From positions 620,001-684,000 of the forward strand of contig NZ_JBFAZP010000001.1 of assembly GCF_040681875.1 (NCBI RefSeq): DNA of 64,000 bases. The letters run 5' to 3'. Under the pieces are notes generated by a model. That model saw nothing but the letters and a program-made list of their open reading frames with translations, did no database searches and was not told where the DNA came from. Shown here in pieces: positions 33,590-41,246 of this stretch. The stretch's first letter is position 1. Every line of letters starts with the position of its first letter. The position numbers and the translations under genes were made by a program. Origin of the DNA: Longispora sp040681875 (GTDB taxonomy: Bacteria > Actinomycetota > Actinomycetes > Mycobacteriales > Micromonosporaceae).

Positions 33590-36088
33590 CTACTCCCGAA
33601 CGCCCGCCAACTCCACAGAGGGGGTACGCAGCGCCAGGGCGGCCGGCAGCACGGTCCCCAGCAGCGCCAGCACCACACTGATCCCGCCGATCAGCACCAC
33701 CGGCCCCCACGGCACCACGATCGGCGTCGACCCGAACAGCGAGGTCAGCGCGAACCGCAGCCCGATCAGGTTCACCAGCGCGGCCAGCGCCGCCAGGGTG
33801 AAGCCGACCGCGCAGACCAGCAGCGACTCGGTGGCGAACACCCGCAGCGCCTGCTTCGGGGTGGCCCCGGTCAGCCGGAGCACCGCGAGATCGCGCCGCC
33901 GGTCCGCGGTGGCCATCATCAGGGTGTTGACGATGGCGATGAAGCAGAAGAGGACGACGATGCCCAGTACCACCTGCTGACGCAGGGAGTTGATCTTCCG
34001 GGCCTCGGCGGTCTCGTTGCCGACCCAGGCCGACGCCGCCCACAGCTTGGTGCCGGAACCCGTGATGGCCTGCTGCAGCGCGGCGTCCACGGCGGACCGG
34101 TCGGCATCCGGGTGGATCTTGATCTGGGCGCGCCGGGCGAGCCCCGTCCGGGCGTACTTGGCCGTGTCCGCGTACTTCATCGACAGGTACGCGATGTCGT
34201 TGCCCGGCGTAGCCTTCACGATCGCGACGACCTTCAGGGACACCCGGGTGCCGTCGCCCATCTGGATGTCGAGCGACTCCCCCATGTCCTTGCCCCACAG
34301 GTCGGGCACCACGATGGTGTCGTCGCGCAGGTCGGACAGCGAGCCCTCGGCCACCGGCAGCTCGACGGTCTTGGCCAGCTGCGCGGGGTCCACGGCCTGG
34401 CCGTCGTTCTCGTCGAGCCCGCCGTCGGGCTCCACGACGTACAGCATCGTCATGATGGGGGCGATCACGTCCACCCCCGGCACTGCGGTCAACCGGTCCA
34501 CGACCGCGCGGCTCACGCCGGGGGTGCCGTCCGGGTAGACCACGTAGTCGGCCTTGACCTCGGAGCGCAGCGCGGTGTCGCGGGCCTCGTTGACGGTCTC
34601 GGTGGCCCCGAGCAGCGACAGCGACAACCCGAGGGTGAGCAGCACCGGGGCGGCCGTGGCGGCGGTGCGCCGGGTGGCCGTCAGGGTGCCCTCGCGGACC
34701 AGCATCGCGCCGGCCCCCTTCAGCCCGCCGAACGGCCAGGTGAGCAGCTTGACGATCGGCCCCACCGCGATCGGCGCCAGCAGCGCGAGCGCCAGGATCG
34801 GCACGAGCAGGATCGGCACGTACGCGTTGGGGATCAGCACCAGGTCCGGGGCCACGAAGCCGATCAGCGCGACCGCCAGCAGGCCGATCCCGAGCCCGGT
34901 CAGGCCGAACACGAGCCGGCCCCGGGTCATGCCGCCGGTGTCCGCCGACGCCTCGCGCAGCGCGTCCACCGGGCGGACCCGGGCGGCGCGCAGCGAGGCG
35001 GACCAGACCCCGACGAGGGCGACGGCCAGGCCGACGAGGAACGCGCCGACCAGCGGGCCCCACACGTAGAAGGAGAACGAGGAGTCCACGGCGAACCACT
35101 CGGGCGAGATGCCCAGCCGGATCCACCAGTTCGTCATCAGCGGGGCCGCCAGGTAGCCGAGCACACAGCCCAGCAGGGAGGCGACAGTACCGAGCAGGCC
35201 GGCCTCGGACAGCAGCATCCGGCGGACCTGCTTCGGCGTGGCCCCCACGGTCCGCAGCAGCGCGACCTCGCGCCGGCGCTGCACCACCGCGAACGCGAAG
35301 GTGGACGCGACCACGAAGATGGAGACGAACCCCGCGACCGACGCGGTGATCGGCAGCAGGGTCTCGGTGTTGTCCATGGCGTCGCGGTCCCCGGCGACGC
35401 TCGGGTCGGCCTTGTGCCGGTCGTCCCCGGTCAGGACCAGGGCCCGCTCCCCGACCGTGGAGCGCAGGGTGTCGACCGGCGCGAAGGACACCACGGCCTC
35501 GACCCGGGGCGACAGCCGGGCCGCCTCGGACTCGGAGAAGAACACCGCCTGCTCGAACCCGACGGCCTTCGTCACCCCGACCACGGTGTAGGTCTTCGAC
35601 TCCTCGGCCGTCAGCACGGTCACCTTCTCGCCGACGGTCCCGCTGGCGGTGGCGATCTCGTCGGCCGCGTCGGGCGCGCGCCCGGCGGCCAGGGTGTAGC
35701 CGCCGAACTCCGCCACCGGCCAGGCGTGACCCAGCGGCGCGAGCCCGGGGCGCATCCGCTGGCCGGACACCTGGGCGTAGAACGAGCGGTCCAGGACCGT
35801 GCGGCCCTGGCCCTGGAGCGTGGCCACCAGGTCCTTGTCGACACCCTTGGCGGCGGCGAGCGAGCGGGTACCCGGGTCGTGCAGGGCCGGGTCCCAGGTC
35901 GGGTCGGTGGCGTACACCACGGCCGGGGCGGTGCCGAACCGCTCGGCGCCCCGGTCGGGCAGGTTCAGCGTCGCGCCCAGCATCAGGCCCATGGCCGACA
36001 CCAGGGCGACGCTGAGCGTGAGCGCCACGAAGGTGCTGACGAACGTGACCCAGCGGGCCCGCAGCGTCGCCCAGGCGATGGGGGTCAC
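33590..36088 (-). CDS. ABC transporter permease, FtsX/MacB-like, two-fold
   Basis: 832 residues from GTG 36088, which overlaps the ATPase stop as GTGA. It has a first helix at the N-terminus (F-V-S-T-F-V-A-L-T-L), a large extracytoplasmic region, then an FtsX-type block (V-A-S-T-F-A-F-A-V-V-Q-R-R-R-E-V-A-L-L-R-T-V-G-A-T-P-K). The pattern repeats near the C-terminus with RRRDLAVLRLTGATPKQ. About ten membrane helices are expected. Such permeases pair with a MacB/LolD-type ATPase to export peptides, lipopeptides or lipoproteins. The position in the cluster, co-directional with NRPS and oxygenase genes, suggests export of the product or immunity. Confidence 0.88.
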   Translation of the reverse strand: MTPIAWATLRARWVTFVSTFVALTLSVALVSAMGLMLGATLNLPDRGAERFGTAPAVVYATDPTWDPALHDPGTRSLAAAKGVDKDLVATLQGQGRTVLDRSFYAQVSGQRMRPGLAPLGHAWPVAEFGGYTLAAGRAPDAADEIATASGTVGEKVTVLTAEESKTYTVVGVTKAVGFEQAVFFSESEAARLSPRVEAVVSFAPVDTLRSTVGERALVLTGDDRHKADPSVAGDRDAMDNTETLLPITASVAGFVSIFVVASTFAFAVVQRRREVALLRTVGATPKQVRRMLLSEAGLLGTVASLLGCVLGYLAAPLMTNWWIRLGISPEWFAVDSSFSFYVWGPLVGAFLVGLAVALVGVWSASLRAARVRPVDALREASADTGGMTRGRLVFGLTGLGIGLLAVALIGFVAPDLVLIPNAYVPILLVPILALALLAPIAVGPIVKLLTWPFGGLKGAGAMLVREGTLTATRRTAATAAPVLLTLGLSLSLLGATETVNEARDTALRSEVKADYVVYPDGTPGVSRAVVDRLTAVPGVDVIAPIMTMLYVVEPDGGLDENDGQAVDPAQLAKTVELPVAEGSLSDLRDDTIVVPDLWGKDMGESLDIQMGDGTRVSLKVVAIVKATPGNDIAYLSMKYADTAKYARTGLARRAQIKIHPDADRSAVDAALQQAITGSGTKLWAASAWVGNETAEARKINSLRQQVVLGIVVLFCFIAIVNTLMMATADRRRDLAVLRLTGATPKQALRVFATESLLVCAVGFTLAALAALVNLIGLRFALTSLFGSTPIVVPWGPVVLIGGISVVLALLGTVLPAALALRTPSVELAGVRE

Positions 36089-36825
36089 CCGGTCACTTCC
36101 AGTCCGGTCATCCTGGCCGCGACCTGCTCGGCGGTCGGGTCGACCAGTTCGCCGGCGAGCCTGCCGTCGGCGAGGAACACGACCCGGTGCGCGTGCGCGG
36201 CGACCACCGGGTCGTGGGTGACCATGATGATCGTCTGGCCCTGCTCGTCCACGAGCCGGCGCAGGAGCGCGAGCAGGTCGCGCCCGGTCTTCGCGTCGAG
36301 GGCGCCGGTCGGCTCGTCGGCGAACAGCACCGCCGGCCTCGTGACCAGGGCCCGGGCGATGGCGACCCGCTGCTGCTGGCCGCCGGACAGTTCGCTGGGC
36401 CGGTGGCGGGCCCGGTCGGCCAGGCCGAGGTCCTTGAGGACCCCGAGCACGGCCGCCTTGTCGGGTTTGCGGCCGGCCAGCCGGATCGGCAGGCCGACGT
36501 TCTGCTCCGCCGTCAGGGCGGGGAGCAGGTTGAACGACTGGAAGACGAAGCCGATCCGATCCCGCCGCAGCAGGGTCAGTTCCGTCTCGTCGAGGCCGGT
36601 GAGGTCCTTCCCCGCCACGAGCACCCGTCCGCCCGTGGGCCGGTCCAACCCCGCCGCGCAGTGCAGCAGGGTGGACTTGCCGGAGCCCGAGGGCCCCATG
36701 ATCGCCGTGAAGGTGCCCGCCGCGAAGTCGAGGGTCACACCGTCCAGAGCGGTCACCACAGTGGATCCGGTGCCGTAGGTCCTGCTCAGCGACTCAAGCC
36801 GCACGCCGTCGTCCATGTCGTACAT
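36085..36825 (-). CDS. ABC transporter ATP-binding protein (MacB/LolD-type)
   Basis: 246 residues from ATG 36825; ATG 36816 is an equally good start. Walker A GPSGSGKST, Q-loop FVFQSFNLLPALT, signature LSGGQQQRVAIARAL, Walker B AVLFADEPTGALD and the His switch MVTHD are all intact. The overlap with the permease gene shows that the two form one exporter. It lies 49 bp downstream of the oxygenase gene on the same strand and is probably read from the promoter at 38790-38805. Confidence 0.93.
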   Translation of the reverse strand: MYDMDDGVRLESLSRTYGTGSTVVTALDGVTLDFAAGTFTAIMGPSGSGKSTLLHCAAGLDRPTGGRVLVAGKDLTGLDETELTLLRRDRIGFVFQSFNLLPALTAEQNVGLPIRLAGRKPDKAAVLGVLKDLGLADRARHRPSELSGGQQQRVAIARALVTRPAVLFADEPTGALDAKTGRDLLALLRRLVDEQGQTIIMVTHDPVVAAHAHRVVFLADGRLAGELVDPTAEQVAARMTGLEVTG

Positions 36826-36851
36826 CCAAACGATCTAGAAAGATCAACACA

Positions 36852-36875
36852 AATCGCTACTGATGGGTAGCAATT
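36852..36875. other. Inverted repeat between oxygenase and ABC ATPase genes
   Basis: AATCGCTAC (36852-36860) and GTAGCAATT (36867-36875) form a 9-bp stem with one mismatch and a 6-nt loop. It overlaps the last base of the oxygenase stop codon. It could be a weak attenuator or mRNA processing site; there is no long T run. Confidence 0.35.
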
Positions 36876-37789
36876 CAGGACTTCGACGGCTCCGCCATCG
36901 CTACCGCGATCTTCCTCGGCCCGGTGAACGGCTCGCGACCGTGGGCCGCCCGCATGTTGTCCACGACGAGAACATCGTCGCGCTGCCAGTCGAACCGGGT
37001 GCTCTCCGCCCGGTAGCAGGCCCGCAGGTGGTCCATCACGTCGTCGGGGATCCGGCCGCCGTCACCGTAGTAGGTGTTGCTGGGCAGGTCGTCCTCCTCG
37101 AAGATCTCCAGCAGGCCCTCGCGGACCTCCGGGGCCTGGGTGGACACGTGGAAGAACGTCGCGTGGTTGAACCAGGACGCCTGGCCGGTCACCGGGTGGG
37201 TGTGAATCGCGTCACGCACGGCCCGGGTCCGCAGGCTGTCGTCGCCCCGCCACTCCAGCTCGATGCCCTTCTCGACCGCGTACGCCTCCACCACGGACCG
37301 GTCCTCCGTGTTGAACACGTGCTGCCAGGTCACCCCGAACTCGGCGTGGAAGTTGCGCACCACCATCCACTTGCGGGCCGCGAACTCGGCGCGCACGGCC
37401 GGGTCGACCCGGTCGTGGATCTTGGCGATGTCGGCGAGCGGGGTCGCGCCGAGGGTGGTCGGCGGCTCGACGCAGTAGAAGTACAGCACCAGAGGCCAGG
37501 TGGCCTGGTAGGAGTTCTCCGTGTGCAGGAAGATCTCCTCGTCCGGCGGGTAGTCCGTGGACGTGTAGACCTGGCCCTTGATCGTGCTGCGGGGCGAGGA
37601 CCGCTCCGCGTAGGTCAGCGGCGCGCCGGACAGCGCCCGGACCGAGCCGTCGAAGCCGTCCACGCCGTCGACCCCGAAGCCCCGGAGCAGGACCGCGCCG
37701 TGCTCGGCGAGCAGCTTGCGGAGCCGGGGGCGGTCGGCGGTGATGGCGGCCGAGATCTCGTCGGTGCCCTCTACCAGGAAGGGAAGCAC
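36875..37789 (-). CDS. SyrP/TauD-like Fe(II)/2-oxoglutarate oxygenase (1)
   Basis: 304 residues from GTG 37789, with GAGAGGA 6 bp upstream; the frame runs open further upstream only as a shadow of the neighbouring gene. The iron-binding facial triad is visible as H89-T-E91 in IFLHTENSY and distal His283 in MRAAHGREPFTG, with Arg292 for 2-oxoglutarate. This H-x-E variant is found in SyrP, AsnO and clavaminate-synthase-type enzymes, which hydroxylate amino acids, often on a carrier protein. It follows a second oxygenase gene by 10 bp. Likely substrates are residues loaded by the Asn/Asp-like modules, but that is inference. Confidence 0.88.
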   Translation of the reverse strand: MLPFLVEGTDEISAAITADRPRLRKLLAEHGAVLLRGFGVDGVDGFDGSVRALSGAPLTYAERSSPRSTIKGQVYTSTDYPPDEEIFLHTENSYQATWPLVLYFYCVEPPTTLGATPLADIAKIHDRVDPAVRAEFAARKWMVVRNFHAEFGVTWQHVFNTEDRSVVEAYAVEKGIELEWRGDDSLRTRAVRDAIHTHPVTGQASWFNHATFFHVSTQAPEVREGLLEIFEEDDLPSNTYYGDGGRIPDDVMDHLRACYRAESTRFDWQRDDVLVVDNMRAAHGREPFTGPRKIAVAMAEPSKS

Positions 37790-37799
37790 GTGGGTCCTC

Positions 37800-38732
37800 T
37801 CAGTCCGACATGGCGACGAGGATGCGCCGCGCGCCGGTGTAGGGCCGGCGGCCGTGGCCGACCAGCACGTTGTCGATGAGCAGCACGTCGCCGGTGCGCC
37901 AGTCCACGTCGACTGCGGCCTCCAGGGCCCGGTCGCGGACCTGGATGACGTAGTCGTCCGGGATCGGGGTGCCGTCGGCGAACGCCACGGACTGCGGCAT
38001 CTCCTCGATCGGCATGATCGCGGCGAGCGCCTTGGCGGTGTCGTCGCCGAGCGAGGCCGGGTGGAACTGGTCGGACTGGTTGAACCACACCTCGGTGCCC
38101 GTGACCGGGTGCTCCAGGGTGGACGGCCGGACCTGGCTGACCCGCAGGCCGTCGCCGGTCCACTTCCAGGTCGCGCCGGAGGTGTCCAGGAACGCCTCGA
38201 CCTCGTCGCGCTTGTCCGTCTCGAACGTGTCCTGCCAGCTCTTACCCAGGCCGAGGCCGTCGTGCAGGTTCTGGGTGTAGCGGACACCCTTCGAGTAGGC
38301 CTCGCGGACCTCGTCGTCGAGCAGGTTCAGCCACAGCTCGGCGTCGACGACCGGGGTCGCCCCGCCGGTCGCGGCGGCGGTGTGGCAGAAGAACATCAGC
38401 CGGGTCGGCCACGCGGAGGCGTAGGACAGCTCGTTGTGCATCGAGATCGTGAACTCCGGCGGGTACTCCGTCGAGGTGTACACGTTCTTGCCGACCTTGG
38501 TACGCGGCGAGTTGCCGTGCACGTAGGCCAGCCGGTTGGGCAGCAGCAGGTCCATCACGCCGTCGAGGGCGTCCTCGGTGACGTTGAACCCGCGGAAGAC
38601 CAGCGCCTTGTTGGCGACGAGCTGCTCGTCGACCGGGGCGGAACGCAGGTGTGCGACCAGGGCCTCGGGAGTCGCCTCGGCCCCGATGTCACTGGGATGG
38701 ATCTCCAACGGACCCCACTGGCGGTCGTTCAT
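37800..38732 (-). CDS. SyrP/TauD-like Fe(II)/2-oxoglutarate oxygenase (2)
   Basis: 310 residues. ATG 38732 is preferred over GTG 38735 because AGGGAG lies 6 bp before the ATG. Triad: H99-N-E101 in ISMHNELSY, distal His293 in VGHGRRPYTGARR, with the Arg for 2-oxoglutarate nearby. VYTSTEYPPEFTISMHNE is close in layout to the matching part of oxygenase 1, so the pair probably arose by an old duplication. First gene of the operon that continues into the ABC exporter, 58 bp from a TATAG box. Two different hydroxylations or two sites on the peptide are possible. Confidence 0.88.
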   Translation of the reverse strand: MNDRQWGPLEIHPSDIGAEATPEALVAHLRSAPVDEQLVANKALVFRGFNVTEDALDGVMDLLLPNRLAYVHGNSPRTKVGKNVYTSTEYPPEFTISMHNELSYASAWPTRLMFFCHTAAATGGATPVVDAELWLNLLDDEVREAYSKGVRYTQNLHDGLGLGKSWQDTFETDKRDEVEAFLDTSGATWKWTGDGLRVSQVRPSTLEHPVTGTEVWFNQSDQFHPASLGDDTAKALAAIMPIEEMPQSVAFADGTPIPDDYVIQVRDRALEAAVDVDWRTGDVLLIDNVLVGHGRRPYTGARRILVAMSD

Positions 38733-38789
38733 CACTTTCTCCCTCGGTCACTGAGCGCGAGCTTTTACGGTGCATGGTCGGTCTGAGAT

Positions 38790-38805
38790 CTATACTTTTT
38801 CTTCT
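38790..38805 (-). promoter_or_regulatory. Degenerate TATAG-type SARP box for the oxygenase-exporter operon
   Basis: On the minus strand it is AGAAG-AAAAAG-TATAG. The downstream half is perfect, the upstream half is a weak match, and the period is still 11 bp. It ends 57 bp before the start at 38732, in line with the other boxes. Confidence 0.5.
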
Positions 38806-38840
38806 TTTCCGACGCGGGCCGGGCGGGGCGCCGCCTCCGG

Positions 38841-38896
38841 CACGGGCCGGGCGTGGCTCCGTCCCCGGCACGGGCCGGGCATGGCTCCGTCCCCGG
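38841..38896. repeat. 28-bp tandem repeat, two copies
   Basis: Copies at 38841-38868 and 38869-38896 match at 27 of 28 positions. Each begins CACGGGCCGGGC. They lie between the MFS gene end and the oxygenase promoter, with a decayed third copy after them. Nothing coding is visible here. Confidence 0.8.
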
Positions 38897-38967
38897 CAAG
38901 GAGCCGGGAGGCGTCCCCCACGGCCGGCGCGACCCTTCCCCCGCCCGCACCGGGCCCGTCTGGCTCT

Positions 38968-40335
38968 CTAGCCGGTGCGGGGCGTGGCGGCGGGTTCCTT
39001 CTCCGCCGCCTCCCGGTCGGCCCCCGCCCCGGCGAACGTCACGATCGCGATCAGCGCCAGGACGACCATCACGGCGCCGAAGCCGAGCAGGACCGGCTGG
39101 ATGCCGTAGTCCTGCATCAGCCAGCCGGCGGAGATCGCGCCGAGCGCGCTGGTCCCGGACACCAGGAGCAGCACGACGCTGCCGACCCGGCCCTGGAGGT
39201 GGTTGGGCGTCATCCGGGACTGGTGCACGATGCCGGCCACGGTGACCGCGCCGCCGATGAGCGACAGCAGGAAGAACAGGGTGCCCAGGGCCAGCGGCTG
39301 CCGGGTGAGCGCCGCCGCCGGCATGGTGAACGCCCAGCCCACATGCGTGATGATCATGATGTACCGGATGCTCTGCCGCCGGATCCACCAGCCGCCGAGC
39401 AGCGCCCCGCACATGCCGCCGATCCCGCCTGCCGCCAGGATGAGGCTCACCGTGACCGCCGACCGGCCGTCCTCCTTGATGATGAACTGCACACCGAGGA
39501 TCAGGCCCTGGAAGAGCAGGTTGCTGCCGGCGACGAGGAGCAGGGCGACCCGGAAGTACTTCTTCTGCCACACCCAGGCCAGGCCCTCGATCGCGCCGGA
39601 CACCGGCGAGCTGCGGACCTTCGACGGGTCCGCGCGCATCGGGCCCTTGAGGCCGAGCAGGGTGAAGAACGAGAACAGGTAGAGCACGGCGCTGGACGCG
39701 AACGGCGCCCACCGGGCCAGTTCGAACAGGAACCCGCCGGCCGGGTGCCCGGCGAGCGCGGCGGCCCGGCCCCGGGCCTCGTTGCGGGCCAGGGCGGTGG
39801 GCAGCTGGTCGCGGGTCACCACGTTCGGGACGGCCGCCCGCTCGGCGAGCTGGTAGAAGATGGTCAGCGTGCCCTGGAGGAACGCGACGGTGAACAGGTG
39901 CCAGAGGAACAGCCGGCCGAAGAACAGCGGTACGGCGATGCTGGTGACCCCGCACAGCCGGATCACGTCCGCCCAGATCATGATCTTGCGGCGGTCCCAG
40001 CGGTCGACGAGGACGCCGGCCGGCAGCTGGACCAGCAGCATCGGCAGCAGCGCGGCGAACGCGACGAAACCGGCGACGGTCTTGGAGTAGCCGGCGAAGA
40101 CCACGACCAGGGTGAACGGCAGGGCGCTGAACCGCTCGGCCAGCACCGCCATGCCGGAGCCGGTCCACAGCAGCAGGAACGGCCGGTTGCGGCCCAGCGG
40201 GACGGGCTTGTCCGCCCCGGAAGGGACGCCGGGACCGGTGGGCGGCTGGCCGGGAGTGCCGGGACCCACGGGCGGCTGACCCGGGGTGCCGGGGGCGGCC
40301 ACGGAGTCCGGGCCGCCCGCCTTCGTCTGCGTCAC
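38968..40335 (-). CDS. MFS exporter (DHA3/EntS-like)
   Basis: 455 residues from GTG 40335, which overlaps the preceding carbamoyltransferase stop as GTGA; ATG 40347 is an alternative. After a proline/glycine-rich cytoplasmic tail of about 45 residues come about 12 hydrophobic segments, with the MFS loop motif LVDRWDRRKIMIWADVIR between TM2 and TM3. It resembles multidrug or siderophore exporters of the EntS type. It ends the MbtH-NRPS-carbamoyltransferase operon. With the ABC pair and the DHA2 pump, the region encodes three exporters. Confidence 0.85.
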   Translation of the reverse strand: MTQTKAGGPDSVAAPGTPGQPPVGPGTPGQPPTGPGVPSGADKPVPLGRNRPFLLLWTGSGMAVLAERFSALPFTLVVVFAGYSKTVAGFVAFAALLPMLLVQLPAGVLVDRWDRRKIMIWADVIRLCGVTSIAVPLFFGRLFLWHLFTVAFLQGTLTIFYQLAERAAVPNVVTRDQLPTALARNEARGRAAALAGHPAGGFLFELARWAPFASSAVLYLFSFFTLLGLKGPMRADPSKVRSSPVSGAIEGLAWVWQKKYFRVALLLVAGSNLLFQGLILGVQFIIKEDGRSAVTVSLILAAGGIGGMCGALLGGWWIRRQSIRYIMIITHVGWAFTMPAAALTRQPLALGTLFFLLSLIGGAVTVAGIVHQSRMTPNHLQGRVGSVVLLLVSGTSALGAISAGWLMQDYGIQPVLLGFGAVMVVLALIAIVTFAGAGADREAAEKEPAATPRTG

Positions 40336-41246
40336 GCCGCGCACCATTCGAGCACGGCCATCGCGCTGTGCATCTTGTTCTCCGCCTGGTCGAACGCGAC
40401 GCTGCGCGGCCCGTCCAGGATGTCGGCCGTGACCTCCTCGCCCCGGTGCGCGGGCAGGTCGTGGAAGAACACCGCCCGGGGGCTGTTCGTCCACAGTGCC
40501 CCGTTGACCTGGAACGGGTCGAAGATCTTCCGCCAGTCCGGGTCGGGCTTGACGGTGCCGGTGGTCTGCCAGCGGGTGGTGTAGATGACGTCGAAGCCGC
40601 CGGGCAGGTCGGCCATGTCGTGCCGTTCGGCGACCTGCGCCCCGGTCCGGGCGGCCTGGTCGGCGGCGCGGGCCAGGACGCCGGCCGGCAGGCCGTAGCC
40701 GGGCGGGGTGCGCAGTTCCAGGGTGGTACCGGGGAAGCGGCTCAGGGCCAGGGCCAGCGCGACGGCGGAGTTGTTGCCCTCGCCGACGTACAGGACGCGC
40801 AGGTTCTCGACCTTGCCGAACTGGCGGTGCAGCGTGGTCAGGTCGGTCAGCCCCTGGGTGGGGTGCTCCTCGGCGCTCATCGCGTTGACGACGGCCATCC
40901 GGTCCTGGGCGGCCCAGGACCGCATCTCGGCCTCGGCGTCGGAGGTGCGCGCGACGAGGAGGTCGACCATGCGGGCCAGTACCCGTCCGGTGTCCTCCGT
41001 CGTTTCGCCCGTGTTCGTCTGGAGGTCCAGGGGGCCGTAGGTGAGGATCTGCGCGCCGAGCCGCAGCGCGCCGGCCGAGAACGCGGTCCGGGTCCGGGTG
41101 GAGGTGCGCCGGAAGTAGATGCCGGCGACCAGGCCGTCGAGGGTGCGCTCCCGGGAGTCGGGGTGCGCGGCGAACCACGCGCCCCGTTCCACGATGGAGT
41201 ACAGGTCGTCGTCGGTCAGGTCGTTCAGCGAGATCAGGTGCCTCAT
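40332..41246 (-). CDS. Ornithine-carbamoyltransferase-like enzyme, probably altered amine substrate
   Basis: 304 residues from ATG 41246, overlapping the NRPS stop as ATGA. Carbamoyl-phosphate motifs are intact: S49-T-R-T-R-T in FRRTSTRTRT and HPTQ at 128-131. The amino-acid side is unusual: the ornithine-binding HCLP is HDLP (262-265), and the expected D-x-W-x-S-M-G region reads TTRWQTTG. This argues against housekeeping ArgF. In tuberactinomycin pathways a related carbamoyltransferase (VioL/CmnL) modifies the beta-amine of Dap. With SbnA/SbnB in this cluster, I infer carbamoylation of Dap, free or peptide-bound, to a ureidoalanine. Ornithine or a hydroxyornithine remains possible. Confidence 0.85.
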   Translation of the reverse strand: MRHLISLNDLTDDDLYSIVERGAWFAAHPDSRERTLDGLVAGIYFRRTSTRTRTAFSAGALRLGAQILTYGPLDLQTNTGETTEDTGRVLARMVDLLVARTSDAEAEMRSWAAQDRMAVVNAMSAEEHPTQGLTDLTTLHRQFGKVENLRVLYVGEGNNSAVALALALSRFPGTTLELRTPPGYGLPAGVLARAADQAARTGAQVAERHDMADLPGGFDVIYTTRWQTTGTVKPDPDWRKIFDPFQVNGALWTNSPRAVFFHDLPAHRGEEVTADILDGPRSVAFDQAENKMHSAMAVLEWCAA

